Assembly (NCBI RefSeq): GCF_000219625.1
Contig: NC_018204.1
Span: 496,001 to 560,000 of the forward strand
Reading direction: 5' to 3'
Length of the DNA stretch: 64,000 nucleotides
Origin: Zymoseptoria tritici IPO323
Lineage: Eukaryota > Ascomycota > Dothideomycetes > Mycosphaerellales > Mycosphaerellaceae
In this document: one piece after another, positions 10,492-21,229 of the stretch
Numbering within the stretch: the stretch's first letter is position 1
Layout of the letters: every line of letters starts with the position of its first letter
Program-made: the position numbers and the translations under genes
The notes under the pieces: generated by a model
Seen by the model: the letters and a program-made list of their open reading frames with translations, nothing else
Database searches by the model: none
What the model was told of the DNA's origin: nothing

Positions 10492-13400
10492 TTAGGAAGT
10501 TCCTTTCGTCTTCGTATATCCCAATAAGCGAACGTTCTCGATGTGTTTAACCTTAGGTAAAGGCTTCGTAAGGCAGTCGGCTAGTATCTCTTTAGTAGGA
10601 CAGTAAGAGATACTAATCGTTTCGTCATCGGCTAGCTCTCGTACGTAGTAGAGTGCTACATCTAAGTGCTTCGTCCGGGAGTGGAACTCGGGGTTCTTAA
10701 CTAAGGCTAGCGAGGCCTCGTTATCGCCGTATAGGCGTATAGAACCCGTAGGATAGCGTATTTGCTCGAGGAATCGCTTTATCTAAACGGCCTCTTTCGA
10801 AGCATATCCGAGAGAGATATACTCGGCTTCGGTCGTAGAAGTCGATACGCTACGTTGTAGCTTCGAGGACCAACTTATCGTCCCGTTAGCTAGCTTAAAT
10901 ACGTAGCCTATTGTCGACTTTCTAGTCGTAGAGTCCGCGGCGTAGTCCGAATTAGCGTATCCTATCGGCTCGCTATTTCCTTTAGGAGTAAAGCGGATAG
11001 CGAGATCCCGGGTCGTTCCTAAGTACTTTAGGACGTAGAGAGCAGCCTCGAAGTGCCTCTTAGTCGGGTTTATCGAGTACTGGCTTAGCCGTTGCGTTAC
11101 GAACGCTATATCGGCTCTAGTAGCTCGAATAAGCCAATTTAGCTTCCCGACTAGTCTCCTATACTCCCTGTCGTCGGTAGGGGTATCCGTAGGTTCTCGG
11201 GGCGTAAGAGAAGTATATCCCGCGGCCGGTATATACGTAGATCGACCCGTTGTCTCTAGATCGAACTCCCGAAGCGTCTCTTCGATATAGTGCTTTTGAT
11301 CGATTACTATCGATCCGTCGGCTTCGTAGTCGATCCGTATACCAAGTAGGTATCTCGCAAGACCTAGATCCTTCATTTTGAATCGATCCGTAAGCTTACG
11401 CTTAAGAGAGACGATTTCCCCTTCGTCTTTCGCGAGTATAAGAAGGTCGTCGACGTAGAGAGCTACGATAACGGTCCCGTCCTTAGATATAAAGACGGAC
11501 TGGTCGGCGGGGATAGCGTTAAGTCCGAGTTCTTCGAAGAAGGTAGTTATAAGCCTGTTCCAGTTACAGCCGCTTTGTTTTAGACCGTAAAGGCCTCGAC
11601 GAAGGCGAATAACCTGTCCTTCCCCTATATCTAGACCTTCCGGAGGTTCTAGATATATTTCCTCGTCGAGAGGCCCTTCGAGATAGGCCGTAACGACGTC
11701 TATTTGGTGTATAACTAGTCCTCGTATAGCTGTAATAGCTAAGAGGAGTAGTAGACTCTCGAGGCGAACTACGGGACTAAACGTTTCGGTATAGTCTAGC
11801 CCGTATCGTTGCGTATATCCCTTGCCGACAACTCGAGCCTTATACTTGTCGATTTGCCCGTTAGGTAAGGTCTTAAGCTTAAAGATCCACTTCGATCCTA
11901 TTAGCTTAATAGCCTTCCCTCCCTTCGGACGAGGTACTATCTCGAGCGTTCCCGTAGATAATAGAGACGTTAGCTCGCTATCGATAGCTTGCTTCCACTC
12001 TCGCTTCTCTTTACTCGATATAGCCTCGTCGTACGTCTTCGGAGTAGCTACTATAGTCGTAAGAGAGTAGTCTACTTTCCGGGCTTCGTACCTATCGGGT
12101 TCTCTTCTTTCCCGACTAGGATAGCGGCTCGTTCGATTCGTAGTCTCTTCGTCGTCTCTACTAGGCTGTCCGTTAGCCGTAGTAGTCGTAGTAGCCCCTC
12201 GAGGGCGTACTACTATCGTATCGTCTTCGGTATCGTTCGTAGCGTCGAAACGATCGTTCGTAGCTACTTCCTCGTTAATATCGAGCTCGAAGTCGATCTC
12301 CTCGGGCGTCCTAGGTACGGTCTCGATAGGTACTTGCTCGTTAAGTACCGTATCCGTAGGATAGAAGACGTCTCCCCCTCGTTTCTCTTCGAAGAAGCGA
12401 ATAGAGCTAGCTAACTTAATAGCTTTCGTTCGAGGGTTAAAGATCCGGTACTGCTTCGTCGAAGGACTATATCCGACAAAGATCCTGCTATAGGATCGAT
12501 CGTCTAGCTTACTATCCCTCTTCTCGTTAGGGATATAAGGGTAAGCTAAACAGCCGAATACTCGAAGGTGTTGTCCGCTAGGTTTCGTACCGGTAAATAG
12601 CTCTTCGGGGGTCTTCTCTTCGCCTTTCCTCGGAGTTCGATTGCGTAAGTAACAAGCCGTAGCGATAGCCTCGCCCTAAAGGAATTTAGGAAGCCTCGCG
12701 CCTCCTAGAAGCGATCTAGCTAAGGTAGTAAGCGTACGGTTCTGTCTCTCGGCTACGCCGTTTTGTTCGGGCGTATACGGGATTGTTATCTCGATCCGTA
12801 CGTCTTCGAAGACGTCCCTTAGTTTAAGGAACTCCTTAGCGTTATCGGCTCGAAGAGAGATAAGGCGGGCTAGCGTTTCGCTGCTCTCTCGCTCGGCTAT
12901 ACGCCGCCAAAGACGTAGGCGGGTATATACCTCGGACCGGGTCTTACAAAGCTCTATCCAACTTTTACGGGAGTAGTCGTCCGTAATAGTAAGGATATAT
13001 CGATTGCCGGCGAGGGTCTTATATTTATAAGGCCCCTAAAAGTCGATATAGACTCGTTCGAGAGGTTTAGTAGCTCTCTCAGCCGGTTTTCGGCTTTGTT
13101 GTCGAGTTGCCTTCGATAATTCGCAGGTGTCGCAGACCTCCTTAAGAGGAGATAGCGTAGGAAGGCCGGATAGTCCCTTAGGAGCTATAACGAGCTTATC
13201 GTTTCCCGGGTGTCTAAGGCGCCGGTGCCAAAGTATAGAGTCTTCCGTAGACTCTTTCGACTCCGTAGTAGCTACTCGGGAAGCTATAGTTTCTCTAAGG
13301 ACGTAGGTACGTCCTTGTCTATAGCTAGTAGCTAAAAGATCGTTGTTTCGGCGGATTTCGGCTTTCTCTTTACCGAATAGAGTCGATATCCCTTTGTCGG

Positions 13401-14481
13401 CGAGCTAGCTTATCGAGAGGAGGTTATAACCGATGTCGGGGACGTATAGTACATCGGAGAGAGCTACTACCTTAGTAGGTAGCTCTATTCTCGCCGTCCC
13501 TTTACCTACGATATCGAGCTCTTTACGGTTAGCAATAGTAACCGTACCGCTCTGTTCGTTTAAGGAAACGAACTTCGACTTATCGTAGGTAATATGCTAC
13601 GAGCACCCGGAGTCTAGGATCTAATCCGGCGATTTCGAGTCGTCTTTATTCGACGATATAACGGTCCAAGCTTCGGCCGTTACCGTATGCGCTTCTTCGG
13701 GCTTCCCCGGTCTCGTAGACTCCTTTTCTTTCTTTATTCGGGTGCGGCATTTGGCGATAAAGTGTCCTCGCTTCTTGCAATAGAAGCATTCTTTATCTTT
13801 CTTCGATTTCGGCTTAGAATCCTTAGATTCTATCGATTGTTTCGATCGGTTCGGCCGGTAGTTCGACGTAGTTGCTCGGGCGAGGACCTCTTCCGTTTCT
13901 GCTTCGAGTGCGTACTCGGTTTCCTTAAGACGATTAACGATATCGTCGTAGGAAAGCTTCGAAAGGCCGGCAGCCTTTAAGGCGAAAACCGTAGACTTAT
14001 ACTCTTCTCTAAGCGTCTTTAAGAGTATAGTCTTCTTGATCGAGTCGGAGGGCGCTTTGTTAGCGCTAAGAACCCGCACTTAGTTCTGCATAGTCGTAAG
14101 TTTAGACGCCGTAGTATCGATAGACGTCGTAAATTTCATTCCGAAGAAGTTCGAAAGAATCGATTATACTCGCTCCTCGCTAGTCGTTTCGCAGACTGCC
14201 TTTAGCTTCTGTATACATTCCCGAGCTGTAGTAAGCCCAAGAAGGTGTACACGATAGCTAGATCCTGCTGCCGTCTTTATAAGAGCTCGAGCTTTAGCGT
14301 CGTTCTTCTTTAACTCCGCTTTTTCGCTCTCCGTAGCTCTAGACGGGATGCCGTCCTGTACGACGCCGAGTAGTCCTTTAGACTCGAGAACGTCTTTAAG
14401 AAGATCGCTCTATTCGAGCCAATTGTCCTTAGACAGCTCGGGGATTCGGGAAGAGACCTTATCGTCGGTAAGGTCCGTCAT
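10492..14481 (-). pseudogene. copia gag-pol polyprotein, nine nonsense codons
   Basis: From ATG 14481 to TAA 10492 there are exactly 1330 codons in one frame without an indel. In order: gag; zinc knuckle CFYCKKRGHFIAKC (CX2CX4HX4C); aspartic protease site DSGCS; integrase with HHCC zinc site (LWHRRLRHPGN, CDTC) and D, D, E (IDF, RADN, GVAERQNRTL); RT with LYVDDLLI; RNase H (ANSDYAAD, LYGDNEAS). Stops are at 14410, 14164, 14080, 13621, 13597, 13405, 13036, 12676 and 10783 (lowest coordinate of each): seven TAG and two TAA, at places where copia proteins carry Trp or Gln. Each is explained by one C-to-T change at CpA on one strand. A single gag-pol ORF of this length is normal for fungal copia elements. 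Confidence 0.93.
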
Positions 14482-14845
14482 GTTCGGCGTCGAATATTTT
14501 CGCGAGTATCGATCGGATCGTTACGATTTTGACACGGTTGGATTCGCGCGGTCTTGTTCTTTTAGACCGGAAATTTCCGTTGTTATGCGGCGTCGCGGCG
14601 TTGCGTAGTTGTGCGTCGAATCGATGTTGTCGAATTTTTAGGTCGAATGTCCAGAGGTATAGTCGGGAGGTAAGGTTCGAATTTGGGTTTGCGGAAAACT
14701 GCCCGTTTGGGTTTGGGCTCGAATTCGAATCCGGGGTTGCGAAGTCCGCTTTCGGACTAGTAGGCTTTCGAAATCCGGGGATTAGAGGGTTCTCGAATAT
14801 TCGGGGGTGTTCTGAGATGTACAGCTTCGGTATTGCGCTGCTTCC

Positions 14846-14856
14846 GGGCTCATAAC
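14846..14856 (-). other. primer binding site, initiator-Met tRNA half molecule
   Basis: The plus strand reads GGGCTCATAAC directly against the 5' LTR. This equals the anticodon stem-loop of eukaryotic initiator tRNA-Met, so the element's sense strand is complementary to it. Priming by an internally cleaved initiator tRNA is known for Drosophila copia and related elements; here it is inferred from sequence. Confidence 0.75.
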
Positions 14857-15024
14857 TGTTAGAAAAACGAGTGTTGATTGCTTAACTATCGAAGGGAAAA
14901 CGAGCGGCTATTTATGTGCGTAGCTTCCGCATCTGGAAGGTTCCACAAGGCGTTAGCTTGCGTCAGCGCCTACGCAATCGCTTGCGTAATCGAAGTGAAG
15001 TGAATGTTCGATTAATTTCCAACA
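14857..15024 (-). repeat. copia 5' LTR
   Basis: 168 bp, identical to the 3' LTR. It is followed outward by the target duplication CCTCG. Confidence 0.95.
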
Positions 15025-15320
15025 CCTCGCAACGATCGCCACCATGACGATGCTCGCACTGTGCAGCCTCTATTTGCACTTCGCTCTCAACAATGGTAAG
15101 CACTCAACTCCTACGAACCTTGGAGAGTCTGTTAACAAAACCATGTGAAGCAGAGATGCCCGTTGAGATGGAGATGCACGCCGATCGTAGAGGAGCTTAC
15201 TATCGTGCCGGGAGGGAACTCGTCCTTGCAGCGAACGATCTCGCCGCTACAGTGCAAGCAGTCTTACGGGTGTTGAAACGAATCAATACTATCCGCCAAA
15301 TTCTTTCGGGTCAGCAATGA

Positions 15321-16095
15321 TGTGCGAGGATGAAGACCTGACACTGAGAACGACTTGAGACATCGACGAGCACAGCCTAGTAACGCTCTCCGACGACTGC
15401 GCACTTGTCGAGGCGGCCACGGCGAGAACTAGCGCGGAACGGACATGAGAAGAATTAGCGCGGACGATCGAGGAGACGGATGAAATTATGGCGAGTCTGG
15501 TTGTCGACGGGAGGAAGAGGGGCCTGGGAAGAGTCTTGCGACAGATGAATTTGTATTAGCTAGAGGACAACGACATGAAGCATGGTCGATTTGCAGGATA
15601 CAACTGGTTTTGTCGGAGAAGACTTCGGCTTCGATGGAGATCAGAAAGATGAGGAAGAGACGGACACTGAACAGGATGGAAATTGGCTTTGTCGGAAAGG
15701 ATGAGGGAGACACTCCTGATGATGGATGGTTGCTTCATTCGAGTGTTAAACTTCGCCGCGCAAGCCTACTCCACAAGTATCCCGAACAAATCCTCAAGAC
15801 CTGAACCTCTGCTCGACCGGCCTTTGATGAGCGCATTGTAATGCATTCACACTCCTCGTCACTAGGACGAGGGCGCGCGGGACTTACGGGGAGTTGATGA
15901 TCCGCCGCAGATGTGTATTCGTGCCGAAGACATCAATAGGCTTGCTGGGATGTGGAAGGACGGAGACCATTTACAGCTTTCGATGATTCTGCGGGAATGA
16001 TTCGTTCCGATGGTTGTCGTATGCTTGGGACTTTGCTGCAGCGGGTAATCTGGTGGCAATTGTCGAGACTGGTACCGTTCGCCTGTGAAGTCCGC
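15321..16095. other. no gene supported
   Basis: Short acidic peptides can be read on the plus strand around 15580-15700 (for example GEDFGFDGDQKDEEETD) but no complete gene. Probably the 3' flank of the disrupted gene plus relic sequence. Confidence 0.35.
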
Positions 16096-16725
16096 TCAGA
16101 ATATCTCGTTAATCTCGTATGAAAGCTGGTTAACGAAGTCGGACAGCGCCTTGTCGATCATTGGCGTGGATGCGGAAAGAGTGGGCCAGATGTCGAAAAT
16201 GCGCGGGACCGGAGCTGATGGCTGTCCCGTATTCGTTCTCGTTGTCGGTGGGCACTCCATGTAAGCGGAGGCGCTGTTCGGAGGGCTCATCGGCAGTGCA
16301 AGAAAGAGAAACCATGGGGGCGTTGGAACGCGCTCTGGTTCCGTGGAATGGGATGAGGCTCGAGCGTGCGAGTGCCCCAGCACTCTTCGATCGAGGGCTG
16401 CAAAGGCGTCATTGTATACAGTAGGAGGTTTGCATCTCGAGCGAAGACTCTCCGGTGTGTCACTACCCCGGAATGCACCGAGGAGCCGCTGTCTTGCTGG
16501 ACCGCCCTTGGAGCATCGAATGGAGGGTTGTAGAAGACTGTTAATCTCCGTGTTTGGGGAAGAGAAAGGGCTCAGTGAAGGAGCGACTTGCTGTAAATGG
16601 AAGGCGCAGTTGCAACCGACCGAGCAATCGACGTGCGTGGACGCATGTGAAGCTCCAGGCCCATTCGGGACAAGAGCTGCACGAGTTGTTCGCAGACGAG
16701 CCTGATGAAGTTTGTTAGCCGACAT
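16096..16725 (-). CDS. hypothetical 209-aa protein
   Basis: An ATG-to-stop minus-strand frame of 210 codons. The N-terminal two thirds are Ser/Arg/Pro-rich and low in structure. The C-terminal 30 residues (MIDKALSDFVNQLSYEINEI) form a plausible helix. An overlapping minus frame (16130-16315) is also open, so one of the two is a shadow. No family recognised. Confidence 0.35.
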   Translation of the reverse strand: MSANKLHQARLRTTRAALVPNGPGASHASTHVDCSVGCNCAFHLQQVAPSLSPFSSPNTEINSLLQPSIRCSKGGPARQRLLGAFRGSDTPESLRSRCKPPTVYNDAFAALDRRVLGHSHARASSHSTEPERVPTPPWFLFLALPMSPPNSASAYMECPPTTRTNTGQPSAPVPRIFDIWPTLSASTPMIDKALSDFVNQLSYEINEIF

Positions 16726-17028
16726 GCTGCGCTACCTCGTCACCCTCGCCAACATGCCTTGTCACTGTATGATTCAAATTGGTCGCGGGTAGGCCTGGGA
16801 CTCGCGGTGTTTGCTTCTGGGAGACGATATTCAATTGGCTTGTGGGCGCAGTTGTGACTCTGTACGACTTGTTCTCTCCACCTTATTCTGCGCTTCTCGT
16901 TTGTGGTGCTTGCGAGACCCCAACACGCTCCTCGATGCCGTCGTTGGGCAGCGCAAGTACGAAAGCTGATGACGGTGGCTCGGAAGCGCTCCGGTTGTAC
17001 GACTCCTCTTCTTCAGCTTCTCCTGCTC

Positions 17029-17349
17029 TTATTTTGCGGTGTTTGACTCGTCGCCGGATGATGCGGTCGGGTGGTAAACAATGCGATCGAGATCGAGGTT
17101 CGGGACGTTCTTCAGCGTAGCAGCCTGCTGACTAGCTACGAAGACTTTGGCGGCGCCGGCGTCCAGAAGATCGATAATATCCTGCTGTAAGTCCAGCCCG
17201 GATACCTCCAAGTGGACGGCATATCGGCCGACGGTGTCCTTTAGCAGTTGGAATGCAGTTTCGATGTTCGCGGGAGTGACAGTTGTCGCGAGGCCGCCAG
17301 CGTAGGCCACTTCCTTTGCATTTTCGATCTGTGCAAGGCCAGTGTACAC
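17029..17349 (-). pseudogene. fragment resembling N-terminus of HIS4-type histidine enzyme
   Basis: The minus-strand frame encodes a segment with VHLEVSGLDLQQDIIDLL followed by DAGAAKVFVASQQ and NLDLDRIVYH. The pattern of a hydrophobic strand, a D-I-I-D-L helix and LDAGAAKVFV resembles the poorly conserved N-terminal region of the fungal trifunctional enzyme (phosphoribosyl-AMP cyclohydrolase, -ATP pyrophosphatase, histidinol dehydrogenase). The frame stops soon after; none of the catalytic domains follow. It starts at a non-ATG codon, so upstream sequence is missing or in an unseen exon. I read it as a duplicated gene fragment; the family match is from memory of the motif. Confidence 0.45.
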
Positions 17350-17955
17350 GGAGCGGGAAAGTCTTGCTGCCGTAAGTCTTCAGCAAGGCCGTGCTGAAGT
17401 GAGTTCTCGATACGCTGCTCCATGCCATCGTCCTGTCGGACTGCGCGGATGGCGGCTCGAAAGAGGCGTAGATGTTCGGATCGCTCTGGTAGTCCTGGCT
17501 GACGTTGGGAACCTCCTGATACTGATCAAGCGATAGTGCGGCCAGGGCGGGACCATGTTCATGGAAATTTCGGTCATCATGGCACCCATCGTGCTGGAAC
17601 AGCTGAGCTGTGCGTATCGGAACAGACTCTTGTTGGGATGAGGGTTGAAGCAGATACTTCGTTGTGAAGTGCTGGTGTTTTTGGAAGGTGGGAACTCCCG
17701 CCGGTAGAACTATCATCCCCGCAAAGCCGGAGAACATCCTCACCACATCACCAGTACTCACACTCACTGGCACGCTCACAAGACGCCGTCAACGCACCTC
17801 ACACACCGACTGCATCAACGTCTCCGCCAACCTTCATGCATCCTCCGCTCTGCTCAACGCTTACGATCCTATGACCAGATCCGCCGAACGGCCGACACAC
17901 CTCCGTCTTCCACGAGCGACGATGCGCCCACCAACTCGACCGAGAGCATGTCTCG
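17350..17955. other. no resolved gene
   Basis: Minus-strand frames across 17380-17779 have protein-like composition in more than one frame (for example YQSDPNIYASFEPPSAQSD), suggesting a decayed gene. No start, splice site or family could be fixed. Confidence 0.3.
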
Positions 17956-18080
17956 ATGAAAGCGGCACGAGCCAGGTCCGGCACTGGCATTGATAAGTCC
18001 ATCCATGAGCTCGAAAGTCAGACCGAAATCGGGGAGCGGAGGAGATGCCGAATGTGCTCGCAAGACATAAAACGAAGGCT

Positions 18081-18120
<40 letters not shown>

Positions 18121-18380
18121 CCATCGAGCCCGTTACGACCACCTGCCGGTCGCACCCACCGACCAATGCTAAGAGGCACAACGGACCGGTGATGCGCTTC
18201 GCAATACCGAGCGATCATTCTCGAAGTGGCAACGAGGAGGGTGTGGACTTCACCGCGGAACTGCTGGACAAGGCGGACAAGGCGGACATTGAGCCCATGT
18301 TCGGGGAGGAGGTGCAGCGTTTGGTGGAAGCTAGTCCGGCGAAGAGTGGGAAGTTGCGCGCTGACAAGGTGATACCATAG
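17956..18380 (+). pseudogene. decayed ORF interrupted by an (AC)15 microsatellite
   Basis: A plus-strand frame with a charged helical segment and a CRMC motif (ATG 17956) runs into a (CA)n tract at 18084-18113. The protein-like continuation on the far side, a soluble acidic tail (DFTAELLDKADKADIEPMFG) ending at 18380, is in a different frame. A dinucleotide tract inside a coding sequence can switch frame by slippage. A minus-strand frame over the same region is also protein-like, so strand is not certain. Confidence 0.3.
18084..18113. repeat. (AC)15 microsatellite
   Basis: Fifteen perfect AC repeats; translated it gives alternating Thr-His or Cys-Val. Confidence 0.95.
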
Positions 18381-18509
18381 CTTCACACTCGTGGTTGAGT
18401 GGACGCATGCCGCATTCCCGACTGCCGTTGTATTTAGAACTTCAGTATTGAGAGATTCACCCAGCTCGTTACTACATCGGTCAGCGCCATCGCACGATGA
18501 ACATTTTGA

Positions 18510-18734
18510 CAAGAACTCGAACTGGATAACCACGCGACGGCCCTTGAATCCTCCTGGAAGCTGCTTCTAGGCTTGAACTACGGCATCAGCATGCCAAATG
18601 CCGTCGAGGATGGGATTCTCATGATGCCTGGAGCAAGACCTATACGCGACGCTTCCATCTGGATTCGGAAGACTCGTTGGTTTCCGGAGGTGATTACATC
18701 TGCCCGAAAGGCTCTGCAGGAATCCTCTATCTGA
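18510..18734 (+). CDS. hypothetical ORF fragment, 74 codons
   Basis: Open between a TGA at 18507 and a TGA at 18732; the internal ATG is at 18591. The encoded peptide looks folded (SSWKLLLGLNYGISMPNAV, then IWIRKTRWFPEVITSARKA). It may be the last exon of a larger gene. No family recognised. From 18735 to 19730 only weak ORFs are seen. Confidence 0.3.
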   Translation, partial: QELELDNHATALESSWKLLLGLNYGISMPNAVEDGILMMPGARPIRDASIWIRKTRWFPEVITSARKALQESSI

Positions 18735-19730
18735 TACGAGACCAGGTGTGGACGTCCTGCTCGCTGAGACACAGCTCTAGATGAACTGCTTTGGTCCTGG
18801 GTCTTGCTCTGCGCACTTTGGGGATTCCTGACTTGCCAGGCTTGTCGCATTGGGCTTCTGTCAAGACGGCGATCCGTTCCTTCGGGATTTGTGAGTCTCA
18901 ACGTGGCAGCACTTGCTTGGAAAGTAAATGTGTTGGATGATGGAGGCAGCAGGCCGTGACCGAGAGGACATCGAACTGGGACATCCGGACGAAGGTGTGC
19001 GAGGGAACAACGTAACACCGCCAATCGCAGCGACGGACAGGCCAACAAAGCACATCCTACTTGCAAGTTCCTCCCCACCGCGGACAGGCGCTACAACATG
19101 TACGACAACCACAGGCCTAGCCAGGTAGACGGTGACCTCGAGCAAACGTCAGTTCGAGAAGGAATGGAATTGTTAAGCGAGAGGCACGGCACTGGCGCTA
19201 CATAAGCATGTACGATCACTATAGGTCTGGCGATGCCGACGGCGGCCTCGATCAAGTAAACTTTAGTTCGAGGAGAAATGGAGGTGTGTAGCCAGAGGGA
19301 CGGCTATCGACTACTCGCAGTTGGCGATATCTGGCGCTTCTCGTTGACCTCCTTCCGGATCCATTCTTTAGTTCATGGACTCGGCAATGTGAAGACGAAC
19401 AGCGCGAACGGGAGGAGGTACGTATCCTCTCCTTCTTATTGTCTATCCTTTTGCAAAGTAATCCTACTGACCCTCCTCCAGACCACTGCTGCGAAGTCTT
19501 CGACTACCTCGCCCCGACACCGATTTCTAGCATCGACATCGGGACGCTCACGTCCAAGGCCAGATTATCAATCGCTTCGCCCGCCCGCCCCTCCACTGAA
19601 ATCTTTCAACTCTCCGGCCCACCCTCCTCCCCCGTCTCTACCGCGTTAGCTTCCCTCGAGCTACGCCTCCACCCTCAGATCCACCGTCCAACGACCCCGA
19701 AGCTGAAGAAGCTCCCTTCTCCGATATGTC

Positions 19731-19840
19731 TGAAGAAGGAGCGGAGGGCGGCAGGGAGAAGGGAGGCAGGGAGAAGGGAAGCAGGGAGGCAGGGAGGCAG
19801 GGAGGCAGGAGAAGGGAGGGAGTGAGAAGGGAGGGAGGGA
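19731..19840 (+). repeat. 110-bp polypurine GGAGGCAGGGAG-type tract
   Basis: An almost uninterrupted G/A run with irregular GGCAGGGAGAAGGG units. Upstream plus-strand sequence encodes a Pro/Glu-rich acidic peptide, so the tract may sit at the 3' end of an exon. Long homopurine mirror-like tracts can form triplex DNA. Confidence 0.8.
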
Positions 19841-20698
19841 TCGCGACACTTTGCACCAAGAGTTATGGCAGAGATTGAGGATCGTATCGCCGGCGGAGCT
19901 AAATGCTGAAGCTGGACTGGACGATGCGACGCCGGCGGAGTCAAGAGCAGAGCCCGGGACGACAGGAGGCAAAGTCAATGGGTCATTACCAGAGGGCTAC
20001 GATCTCGCGACGGTCAATCAAGTGCTGATGAAGAACAACCGACTTACGATCATACTACTCACAACGCTAGCCGTTTCTACGGCACTCGTCAGATCGCACA
20101 GTTAGAGGCGTACGGCAGGCGGCTATGGTGCAGCTGGATGCGAGATTCGCGGCGAGTGAGCTGAAGCTCCACGGCTGATGTTGAGTGCGAGCTGGTCGAG
20201 AGGCATCGTAGAAGAGGTCACCGAGCTGGACTTTGGTAAGGGGCGTTTTACTAGTTTCCTCGGCGAGGAATCGATATGCATCTATTATTGTTAAGCAGGA
20301 TCGTTGTGGACGAGCCTTCTGCAATAGTCGTCATATGCTGCGGTCGAGGCGGATGGTGTGACGGCTATGTAGGAGTGTGAAGGGTAGATAGCGTGAATCA
20401 GATGTTGATTCTGCTGTAACGTTCATCGCATTGCAAGCCGAATCTACAATGTCAAGAGTAAGAGGAAGACGTGCGGACACGAAAAATGGAATTCTGATCG
20501 CGTAAAATCCCATATCAGTTCCCGTCCGTTCCCTTTCGTTGCGTTCGCAGATCGCGTGCATTCAATTCGTGAATGGTCCCTTCCGACGTCTCTGCATAAA
20601 GGAGGAGCACTGCTCTCGTCGATGGAGCATCTAAGTTGCCGTTCAATCGGAGGTGTATTGCCGCGCTTGAAGCGAAGTCGTTCAGCCGTGATCGCGGA

Positions 20699-21183
20699 TC
20701 AGGCTCCACATCCACAATTAAGCAGCGTCATCGGGCGTGGACCGAGTCCAGTGCAGGAAAAGGGCGGAGATCTACCAGATGATCGGAGCGAACCATCGAT
20801 TCCTTTGGCAAGCTTGACTTCGTCGGCGATCTCGACATCCTCCCCGTTGCTAGCTGCTCCGATGCAGGCACTTCTTACGTACTTACAGCACAAAGGCAGT
20901 CTTGTCGCGATCCTGTTCCCCGCACTGATCGCTGACCGAGTCGGTCTCCTTCTCACTGTCTTTAATATCCTCATGCTCAACGTGGCTCGTTTCCGACTGA
21001 GCCGGTGGCGCGAGCCACGTCCTCGACATCCTCGAAACATGCAGCGCCCTCAATACCCTCGACATCTTCAACACCCTCAACACCCTCAACTCCGGAACTC
21101 TCGTCTCCGGCCGATCCAGAGTTGTCCTGCACTTGCGGATGTGCCTTCTCGTCGAGCTCCATGGCGCTCACTCCCTCTTCCAA
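20699..21183 (-). pseudogene. acidic low-complexity protein, broken frames
   Basis: A minus-strand frame from about 21163 reads MELDEKAHPQVQDNSG and then a Gly-Val-Glu/Asp-Val-Glu repeat. After a one-base shift another frame gives an acidic segment (DIKDSEKETDSVSDQ) that stops at a perfect GTAAGT donor near 20885. A further acidic block (GEDVEIADEVKLAKGIDG) follows. The three blocks look like exons or shifted pieces of one acidic gene. The plus-strand ORF 20556-21200 covering the same bases is Pro/Arg-rich and looks like its shadow. Confidence 0.35.
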
Positions 21184-21229
21184 TCCCCATCATAGCATAG
21201 AGCTCCGCGCTCACTGACCATGAAATCCT

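Larger units (their letters stand above)
10297..15024 (-). mobile_element. complete Ty1/copia LTR retrotransposon
   Basis: A 4728-bp element with two 168-bp LTRs (10297-10464 and 14857-15024) identical at every base, TG...CA termini, and a 5-bp target duplication CCTCG (10292-10296 and 15025-15029). The domain order gag, protease, integrase, RT, RNase H identifies Ty1/copia. The single coding frame is full length but carries nine nonsense codons. Identical LTRs imply a young insertion; it disrupts a host gene. The ORF region is poor in CA/TG and rich in TA, while the LTRs keep normal CA/TG, so mutation is unevenly distributed. Confidence 0.95.
10239..15320 (+). pseudogene. small two-exon gene split by a copia insertion
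   Basis: Host sequence 10239-10296 and 15030-15095, joined across the target duplication CCTCG, forms one open exon. It starts at ATG 10239 and encodes a short polar N-terminus and one strongly hydrophobic helix (Leu/Ile/Ala/Thr/Met-rich). The exon ends at a GTAAGC donor (15096). A 58-bp intron with a TTAAC-type branch site ends in CAG at 15153, and exon 2 (15154-15320) joins in phase. The ancestral product was about 96 aa: membrane helix, then an Arg/Leu/Ala-rich amphipathic tail ending SGQQ. The inserted element lies in antisense orientation within codon 20, just upstream of or within the hydrophobic helix, so the gene is inactive on this chromosome. Family unknown. Confidence 0.72.

Noticed and set aside
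13687..13980. Plus-strand ORFs inside the copia element
   Set aside because: They are antisense shadows of the gag-pol frame.
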